A stretch of DNA of 64,000 bases from Pisolithus tinctorius. Its lineage: Eukaryota > Basidiomycota > Agaricomycetes > Boletales > Pisolithaceae. The stretch lies in the NCBI GenBank assembly GCA_024663395.1, contig JANFAH010000026.1:248001-312000 (forward strand). The letters are read 5' to 3'. The translations under genes were made by a program, and so were the position numbers. Shown here piece by piece: positions 57,040 to 64,000 of the stretch. The notes under the pieces are model-generated. The model was not told where the DNA came from. It made no database searches and saw only the letters and a list, made by a program, of their open reading frames with translations. Positions within the stretch are counted from its first letter, which is position 1. Every line of letters starts with the position of its first letter.

Positions 57040-58640
57040 GACACAAGGGTGGAACCCTATCTAGAATGCAGGGTTGCAAGTCTGACATTCTGCTGAGCTG
57101 ACCAAGGCCTCAGAGGAGGCACAGGTGAGCAGAGGTGGTCAGAATGTGGACAGGGGACCTCAGAGATGTGTGGAGATGTGTTGGGAGGGTCAGAGGAGCA
57201 CAGGAACATGTCAGAAGAGGGCAGAGAAGCATGGGAACATGTCAGAAGAGGGCAGAACACCCTTCCATCCTCTCAGCGAAGTTAACAAAAACTTCATGGA
57301 TGGGGCTCTGATGGAGGAGGAGGAGAAGGGGGGACATCTTCTGCTGGATCTTGCAGTAGGAAGGCAAGATGCATGTCATACTCATCATGAATGTGATCAG
57401 GGAGGCTGGAGGACAGTAGGTTATACTGCAGCTGTCACAATGTGGGAAGAATGATGGACAAGATTGGAATAAAGACGGTGCAGGGAGCAGGGAGGAACGA
57501 TCCATATGCTTCATCAAGAGGGGAGACTGAAACAACCACATAAGACCTTTCTAATTGAGTGACAGACCTGAGGCAACCAAAGAACATCCTTCTGGAAGTC
57601 ATACTGACAAGGAGAACATGCTGACCAAGCTGCATGGGACGGGACAGGGCTGACAATGATGGGATGAACCAGGGGGCTTCAGGATGGAAGCTGGTGGGAA
57701 CACCTGGCAGATACACGTAGCCATTGTCTCTGGCAAATGAGACAAGCGAGATGATTGACGAAGAGGTGGCCATGATTGATGGACTTCGCGAAATGAGCGT
57801 CTGATGGATGGAGTGCTGTAGAAACACGTAGGGTGCGAGGATCCTCTCCAAATTTGGAAGGAAGAATTGTGGGGCTGAGCACTTTAAGCGAGCATGCGAA
57901 CCGAGTTGATATCTTTGGAAATGGTGGAGATACGATGGAAACTGGAATGCTGTACATGGGCGCTAAAAACCTTTAATGCATGCTTAACTCGCTTCCTCTT
58001 TTCTCTTCAGCACTGACGACCCGTTCTTGTGCGAAGGATGACTGTTCACATCCAACAGTCTTTCTATGCATGAGGCCTTTAGTCTTCATCTGCATGCATG
58101 GGCATCGCGCGCAACTTGTCAACGAGTTAGGCAGAGTCAGCTGTAACCATGTCCACAACACCTTTGGTGTGTGACACCGGGCAGGAACCAACCGAAGTGA
58201 CAGACACTGCAAAGCAGTGTTTACCACACTAGGACATCTGGGGATAGAGAACAGGCAAGGCCGAGGCCGGACTGAGTGAGTGCAAGGCCAAGTCCAGCTG
58301 GGGTCAAGGCATGGCTATGACAGAGTGGAAGAATGGAGAAAAACCAACACAAGGGCAGAACCCTATCTGGAATGCAGGGCTGCAAGTCCAACATCCTGAT
58401 GAGCTGACCAAGATCTCAAAGGAGGCACAGGTGAAGGTCTGGCCTTCACATGACTGGCCTGAGAGTGGAGGTGGGCAGAGTTGCTCAGAATATGGACAGG
58501 GGACCTCAGAGAGGTGTGGAGATGTGTTGGGAGGGTCAGAGAAGTGTGGGAATGCAGCAGAAGAGGGCAGAGAAAGGTTCCCAGGATGCAGAAGAGGGTG
58601 GAGTAGATGTTAGGGGCTTATGCTGATGTCATGGTCATGA
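57040..58640. repeat. Direct-repeat pair flanking a truncated solo LTR
   Basis: About 200 bp at 57,040-57,250 (with CCTATCT..AATGCAGGG and GGACAGGGGACCTCAGAG) recur at about 58,345-58,585 in the same orientation. The family A LTR fragment lies between them. Confidence 0.6.
57257..58176 (-). mobile_element. Solo LTR, family A copy 4, truncated
   Basis: Corresponds to the half of the LTR that contains TGTCACACACC and the conserved 138-codon frame (57,435-57,851); the TATA-containing half is missing. Confidence 0.75.
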
Positions 58641-58692
58641 CACTCTCCCCAGACCTTGTCTAGCATCAGAGTTTGTTGGAGTAGGCTGGGAC
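58640..58692 (+). repeat. Terminal fragment of a family B LTR
   Basis: Matches the last about 50 bp of the family B LTR up to GGGACTTGACA. Nothing upstream of it belongs to the LTR. Confidence 0.6.
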
Positions 58693-59189
58693 TTGACAAA
58701 AGTCTAAACCACCCCTCAAATGTAGGGAATGGGAACAGATTCCCTATGAGAAGTCATCTGGGTCAGGAGTTAGTGGTTGAGGAGTTTTGTTTTCTTTCTT
58801 TCTTTTGTTTGGTGTTTTGTTCCACTGGACTTGGTGGTGAGCAGCTGCAATTCTGACTAAGCATGTGTGCTGTATTCATGCAAGTTCAGTTTACTATACA
58901 AGAAATCCATGTATGAGTCCCTCAGCAGCAGGGTATTTTAGTCTTGCATTTTTGCAAGTTTTCAAAGGTCAATTTTTGACTTTGGGGAGTACCCAAAGTG
59001 CCAGGAGGACTGGCAGAAGGTATAGGACAGCTAGAGCTAAGTTCTATTCTATTTCGCATTTTTGCACTTTTTACTCCACTTCCTTTCTCCAAAACAGAAT
59101 CTCCCTCTTGGGCCAAGCACATACTTGCCCACTGACTATTACTAATGCTAGATACTTCATTTTACCAAATCCTACACTGCACCATAAAG
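58693..59189. other. Unassigned AT-rich sequence
   Basis: The fragment GCATTTTTGCA recurs at 58,947 and 59,055 with surrounding similarity. No coding frame was recognised. Confidence 0.35.
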
Positions 59190-59840
59190 GAGGGGGCCAT
59201 TGGATATGCCTGTCCATATGATGCAGTGCAATCCATCATAGGAAAGATGGACCTGTCTTTATGTGGAGATCTTGCCATTCATACCATGGACAGGCCCATT
59301 AATTCATTGAGCCATTATTAATGAAATGGTTGACATTCCCATCCATCTGTTTCAACACCATTTGCCATGTGATGGATGGGCCCATCTATATGATACAGCA
59401 TCATCCACAGTATGACATTCAGGCCCCTCCATTTGTTGCAACACCATCTGCCATATGATAGACAGTCCCATCCATACATATGATTTGGCATTTCCATGAT
59501 ATGATGGATGGACCTGCCCATTTGTTGTGACACCATCCACCAGACAGTAAATGGGCCCATGCTTATGTTGTGACATCATTCAAACCCTTGTGCATGGGCC
59601 TGCCCATGTACTGTCTCTTCACCCATTATACCATGAATGGGCCTGTCTATATTCTTACAGTTCGCCAGTAATCTCCCCTTGTCACAAGCCCCACTATATG
59701 TTGTGCCATCCGTATCCCTGTCAGCCCATTTCATAAGTTGTGACAGCTCACTCATGGGCCCAGTCATGTATTGCTGTTGCTCTGCACCCTCAGGCCTGTT
59801 AATGTGTCACAGCTTAATTAATTTGATGGGCCCACATTGG
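59190..59840. repeat. Highly diverged tandem array with a core like ATGGGCCTGCCCAT
   Basis: About nine spaced copies of a palindromic core (GATGGGCCCATC, ATGGGCCTGCCCATG, ATGGGCCTGTCTAT and similar) at irregular 50-80 bp steps, with CACCATCTGCCATATGAT-like text between them. Confidence 0.5.
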
Positions 59841-60008
59841 GCTCTATATGAGTAATGTTAATTTGGCACACAGCTACCCATATGTTGTGACTAAGCATGA
59901 CTACACTATGTGAGAGAAAAGGCACAAAACTTGAGCAACATCCATGCTGAGCATTCCTTCCTTCATATCATCTGTGTTCATGAAGATGCAATTGTACTGT
60001 CCAGGACC

Positions 60009-60281
60009 TCAATGCCATGAAGGCATTGCACAAATGTATTTGTTCTGCATGTTACCAGTACCACTTGGGTCACTTGGGGCTATAAAGGTCACAGTGGCTG
60101 AATGAAAAATCTTGACATGACCAGTGAAGGGAGTAACATGGTGGGAAGCAATCAGTGTTGTAAAATCTGGTTTGAGTTGTTCAAAGATAACTTGAGCAAT
60201 GAGCCCAGGGAGTGAGGGGACACCCAGCTCTCTGTCCTTCATGATTTCCTCCACTCTGAAATGTCCACCACTCAACAGCAC
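60009..60281 (-). pseudogene. Fragment of a transposon-associated Agaricomycete protein
   Basis: The minus frame ends TFIAPSDPSGTGNMQNKYIC followed by AMPSWH, similar to a block I associate with a widespread Agaricomycete transposon-borne protein (SPSDLSG..GM..E.I.A.PSW). The rest of that protein is absent. The assignment is from memory and weak. Confidence 0.35.
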
Positions 60282-60431
60282 TACCAGGGTCCCACAGATG
60301 CTAAATGCATGCCTCCACCTGAGTTCAATATCAGAGAACAGGCCTACATCAAAGCCAAGTACTTCTGCTCTACCTGTCCCTCAGAAAAGCTCTTCAAAAA
60401 GTACTTAGGTCCATTCACCATCTTGGCCAGG
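60250..60431 (+). pseudogene. Gypsy integrase C-terminal fragment
   Basis: EFNIREQAYIKAKYFCSTCP and SEKLFKKYLGPFTIL match the SH3-like C-terminal region of Gypsy integrases (the KYLGPF block). A family B LTR starts at 60,432 and truncates it. Confidence 0.65.
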
Positions 60432-61089
60432 TGTCAAGTCCAGGCCTACTCTGACCAACTCTGACATGTAACAAGGTCTGCGGAGAGGTGCAGAAGCAAG
60501 TCTGACACAGATAAACAGAACTCCAACTAGCAGAGGATTGGCATGGATGAAGTCCACTGAGACAGAAGTGGAGCAGAGTGAGGGCATCAGGTTTAGCTCA
60601 TGCACTACCCCCTTGCATGATCTCAGCCCTCATATTTCAGAGGTAGTGACCAGATGGAAGATCAGAGATATCTCCAACAGAAAGAAGATGGAGAGATATG
60701 GAGTAGGAACTTTGGTGATATTCATACTGAAGAACAGTGGGGTACTGTACATGCTTTTTATACTAACACAGAGGTACAGTAACTGGAATCAGAACTGACA
60801 TACAGAGACTCATAAATTTTCAAGTGAAAACCTCTGGATGACAAATGAAGGGAAGACAGAGAACATACAACAGGTAACATAGAACAGACCAAAAAGGAAA
60901 CAGTCCAGGCACCAAACCATGAGGTCCATGCCCTGCAGAGTACCTGACTGTGCACTGTCAAGGAGAAGTCCAAAGGGAGGTCACATGACCTCTTAGAGAA
61001 TGGTCCACACAATCTGACAGCAGACAGAGCAGAGAAGACTTGTAAACAGCAGAGGAGTAGGGACTTAGAGTAAATGCATGGTTGTGACA
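60432..61089 (-). mobile_element. LTR, family B copy 3 (658 bp)
   Basis: Minus orientation, TGTCACAACC to CCTGGACTTGACA, with the same internal landmarks as copies 1 and 2. Flanking pentamers do not match. Confidence 0.7.
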
Positions 61090-61315
61090 AGTACTATGAA
61101 TCAAGAGTTACAGTAATATAGTGGCATGAAGATATCAGTAAGTCACTTACAGACCACATTAGGACCACAGAAAAAAAAGTGTGTCAGTAAGACAGCATGA
61201 ATTAGATGATGTTAGACAATGAGCACTAAATTGCTGCAAATATCAAGACATCATTAGATGCAGTGTAGACTATTAGACCACTTAGAAAAAGTTTTGTTTT
61301 CCTGATGCAGCCCAC
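61090..61315. other. Unassigned sequence
   Basis: Short AT-rich stretch between the LTR and the minisatellite. Nothing recognised. Confidence 0.3.
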
Positions 61316-61948
61316 TGGGGATTCTCCATGTCATGCTGGGGATTCTCCATGGCATGCTGGGGATTCTCCATGCCTGGCTGGGGATTCTCCATGTCATGAT
61401 GGAGATTCTCCATGGCCTGCTGGGGATTCTCCATGGCATGCTTGGGATTCTCCATGCCTGGCTGGGGATTCTCCATGTCATGATGGAGATTCTCCATGGC
61501 CTGCTGGGGATTCTCCATGGCTGGCTGGGGATTCTCCATATCATGATGGAGATTCTCCATGTCACCTGGGGATTCTCCATGTCTGGCTGGGGATTCTCCA
61601 TGTCATGTTGAAGATTCTCCATGGCCTGCTGGAGATTCTCCATGTCACCTGGGGATTCTCCATGTCTGGCTGGGGATTCTCCATGTCTGGCTGGGGATTC
61701 TCCATGTCATGATGGAGATTCTCCATGGCCTGCTGGGGATTCTCCATGGCTCCTGGGGATTCTCCATGTCATGTTGGAGATTCTCCATGGCCTGCTGGGG
61801 ATTCTCCATGGCTCCTGGGGATTCTCCATGTCATGTTGGAGATTCTCCATGGCCTGCTGGGGATTCTCCATGGCTCCTGGGGATTCTCCATGTCATGCTG
61901 GAGATTCTCCATATCACCTGGGGATTCTCCATGTCATGATGGAGATTC
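61316..61948 (+). repeat. Minisatellite of about 30 units, 18-21 bp, core GGGGATTCTCCATG
   Basis: About thirty copies of GATTCTCCATG are joined by variable linkers (TCATGCTG, GCCTGCTG, TCACCT and others). Near the right end a 60-bp higher-order unit is repeated three times. Because most units are multiples of 3, several frames stay open on both strands and give 7-residue repeats; these are not evidence of a gene. One more unit pair lies beyond the LTR (62,198-62,228). Confidence 0.92.
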
Positions 61949-62197
61949 TGTTGGAACATAAAGTGCCACTGTTTATTGGTACTTAGGTGCGATGCTAGTG
62001 TGCTTACATAAGCACAAAAAGCGCACATACTTGTAGTATTCTCTACTAGTATTCCCTCAGTAGTTTGTTCACTACTGAGGGTAAGTCTGTTCATATTCCA
62101 AGTATTCTACTATACTGACATCCTGTAGTAGCCTACAGGTACAGTAATACATTCAGTAGTTTGTTCACTACTGAGGTAGCCTACAGATCTTTCAACA
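61949..62197 (+). mobile_element. Small solo LTR (249 bp), Copia-like, inserted in the minisatellite
   Basis: TGTTGGAACATAAAG to TCTTTCAACA with the perfect duplication GATTC on both sides (61,944-61,948; 62,198-62,202). Internal short inverted repeats (CAGTAGTTTGTTCACTACTG) occur twice. TGTTGGAA..CAACA ends are typical of Copia LTRs. The orientation is not certain. Confidence 0.85.
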
Positions 62198-62524
62198 GAT
62201 TCTCCATGGCATGCTGGAGATTCTCCAATCCTAATTGACATTCAGGTCCAGTGACATTTTGTGTATACACTTGTGTTTTTCTTAGTATTCTGTGTTTTTC
62301 TCACGCAATTTTCCACTTCCTGATAAGATAAGCATACTGTCATTATTGCACAATCAGGGGCTACAACTTTCATTATGACCATATTACTCCATTGTCATTC
62401 CCTGTGGTATTAATGTAGTATAATTACAAGTAGCAGTCATCATTAGTGTTGTGTAGTGTAGACTATGCTACATTTTGGTAGTCCGCATTTTTGACCACCA
62501 CTGACTACAAAAAGTGTAGTGTCG

Positions 62525-62960
62525 AGAGGTAGTGGTAAGGTCACATGATAGGGGGTCACATGTCTTGGTCACATGACCTCTGCACCGCAACCCGTGGCCA
62601 CGTGATAACCCGCCGCAGAGACAGCAGGGTTTGGTCATGTGACAGTAGTCACGTGATGTGGTACCTTAGGTCACGGTAAAGGGCTATCACGTGACAAGAC
62701 TCACGTGATCCGGCGCTCCGGGGCACGGCAAAGATGTGTCACGTGACTGCCATCATGTGATCCAGAGCTTCGGCTCACCGCAAAGGTTTGTCACGTGACC
62801 TCAATCACGTGATCCGGTGCCTCGGCTCACCACAAACGTCTGTCACGTGCTCCAAATGGTCATGCAGTGACGCGAACCTTGGGTCACATGATATCACGTG
62901 ACTGTAGTCACCTCGTTTTCAACACTATAAACCTCGCACGTGACTAAGCTGCCCCTGAGT
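62525..62960. repeat. Tandem array of about 52-bp units rich in TCACGTGA
   Basis: CACGTG occurs at least eight times, with decayed CATGTG or CACATG variants between. The unit reads roughly TCACGTGA, a short spacer, TCACGTGATCC, then GCTTCGGCTCACCGCAAAG. CpG is much more frequent here than in the DNA around it. Confidence 0.75.
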
Positions 62961-63011
62961 GCATGCTTCCCCATGTTGTGGCTGTGCTGCAACATTAATC
63001 ATGTCACCACA

Positions 63012-64000
63012 CATTCAATTCTCCATGTATTGGTCTGTACTTTGGTAGGTAGGCCGGTCTATATGGTATCTACACCATGTCCGAAAATCAACCAATCAAC
63101 CATTCTAGTTAATGAGTGATAACAGGAATGAAAAATGCCAGAAAACATCACACCATCTCTCCCTCACTGGGTGGATGCCATATTTAATACATTGGCTGCA
63201 TTCCCCATGTTGGCCTCCACCTATGGAGAGGGCTTCAGGGTGGTCCATTGGGAATTGAGTGAACAGGAAGCCAATTACACATCCCAGATGCGTGGGAAAA
63301 CCCCAAACAGCGCAAATAAAATCAAAAACATTTCATTGCTCACTCTGCATTGGGGCTATGACTACTAGAATTCAGGTGTGGCATAGGGAGGTATGTCCCA
63401 TCATATTGGCACCATGTGCCTAGCAGCAGCAGCCCCTCAAAGTGGCAGAAACTTGAATGGGCAGATCTGGCCAACAACTCTACTAGTGATTTATAGCTTT
63501 GTTATGACCATTACAAAGTGTAGCATTGGACCATTTCGCATTTCTTTGGCTTTGAGGGTATGCTGCTACTAGGCATATGGTGCCAATATGATGGGACATA
63601 CCTCCCTATGCCACACCTGAATTCTAGTAGTCATAGCCCCACTGCAGAGTGAGCAATGAAATGTTTTTGATATGTTTTGGAAATCTCCACTATTTTATTT
63701 GCGCTGTTTGGGATTTTCCCACACATCTGGGATGTGTAATGGGCTTCCTGTTCACTCAATTCCCAATGGACCACCCTGAAACCCTGTACATAGGTGGAGG
63801 TAGACATGGAGAATGCAGCCAATGTATTAAATATGGCAACCACCCAGTGAGGGAGACATGGTGTGATGGTTTCTGGCATTTTTCATTCCTGTTATCACTC
63901 ATCAACTAGAAAGGTTGATTGGTTGATTTTTGGACAGTGTGTAGATACTCTATAGACCGGCCAACCCACCAAAGTACAGACCAATACATGGAGAATTGAA
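63012..64000. mobile_element. Long inverted repeat (foldback element) reaching the window end
   Basis: The left arm 63,012 to about 63,433 is mirrored from about 63,557 to 64,000; spacer about 120 bp. Each arm encodes the same small frame on opposite strands (63,135-63,368 + and 63,631-63,879 -): MPENITPSLPHWVDAIFNTL against MPETITPCLPHWVVAIFNTL, then FRVVHWELSEQEA in both. The outer end on the right may lie beyond the window. No transposase is seen. Confidence 0.8.

Noticed and set aside
61316..61948. CRISPR array
   Set aside because: Fungal DNA, linkers are not unique spacers but variants of a few words, and no cas genes are present.
61254..61986. Repetitive protein genes on both strands (7-residue repeats)
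   Set aside because: Open frames in several phases on both strands follow from a unit length divisible by three; there is no independent coding evidence.
62525..62960. Telomere or rDNA spacer repeat
   Set aside because: No TTAGGG and no rRNA sequence; the unit is defined by CACGTG instead.

Overview
The window is fungal nuclear DNA, most likely from a mushroom-forming basidiomycete (Agaricomycetes). The genes are cut by many introns of about 45-60 bp with GT..AG ends. The gene families are fungal, TTAGGG-type repeats occur inside the window, and the transposon families (Ty3/Gypsy with accessory Cys-rich ORFs, PIF/Harbinger with a Myb-like partner, Tc1/mariner, a large integrase-type DNA transposon) are typical of that class. 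Species cannot be read from the sequence.

Positions 1 to about 17.7 kb are ordinary gene-dense euchromatin: the end of a GNAT acetyltransferase (+), a small secreted Ser-rich, probably GPI-anchored protein (+), then four genes in a row on the minus strand. These are a group III hybrid histidine kinase with seven HAMP repeats (Nik1/Os-1 type), a two-HKD phospholipase D, the Y-complex nucleoporin Nup84/Nup107, and an alkyltransferase-like DNA repair protein with Trp in place of the acceptor Cys. An unidentified plus-strand gene model lies near 17.1-17.7 kb.

Positions 18,263-26,315 are a complete-looking 8.05 kb DNA transposon with about 467-bp terminal inverted repeats and a perfect 6-bp target duplication (GACGAA). 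It carries a DDE integrase-type transposase, a Cys-rich accessory gene, a BTB/POZ-like gene and an intron-containing, internally deleted copy of the splicing factor CWC22, so it appears to have captured a host gene. A weaker outer pair of inverted ends (17,722 and 26,864) suggests it sits inside another element. GC-rich short inverted-repeat DNA with telomere-like motifs follows to about 27.55 kb.

From about 27.6 kb to the end the window is a transposon graveyard, strongly depleted in CpG by eye. At its core is a nested structure. A Cys-rich ORF is split by a long palindromic Tc1/mariner-like repeat (arms 31,964-32,318 and 49,436-49,791). At TTA in the palindrome centre sit a foldback element (32,319-33,197) and a PIF/Harbinger transposon (33,201-49,435). 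The Harbinger transposase is split by a full-length Gypsy element (33,772-46,086), which is itself split by a solo LTR (40,620-42,469). The Harbinger Myb-like partner gene is split by another solo LTR (47,598-48,311). The rest consists of further solo LTRs, Gypsy fragments, small LTRs with target duplications, a 30-unit minisatellite, a CACGTG-rich tandem array and a long inverted repeat that runs to the window edge.

The stop codons I checked in the Gypsy gag-pol frame and the Harbinger transposase are TGA, and several catalytic-residue losses are single transitions at former CpG sites. This points to cytosine methylation followed by deamination, not random decay, as the main inactivating force. 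All coordinates of spliced genes are spans that include introns, and exon junctions were inferred by eye.
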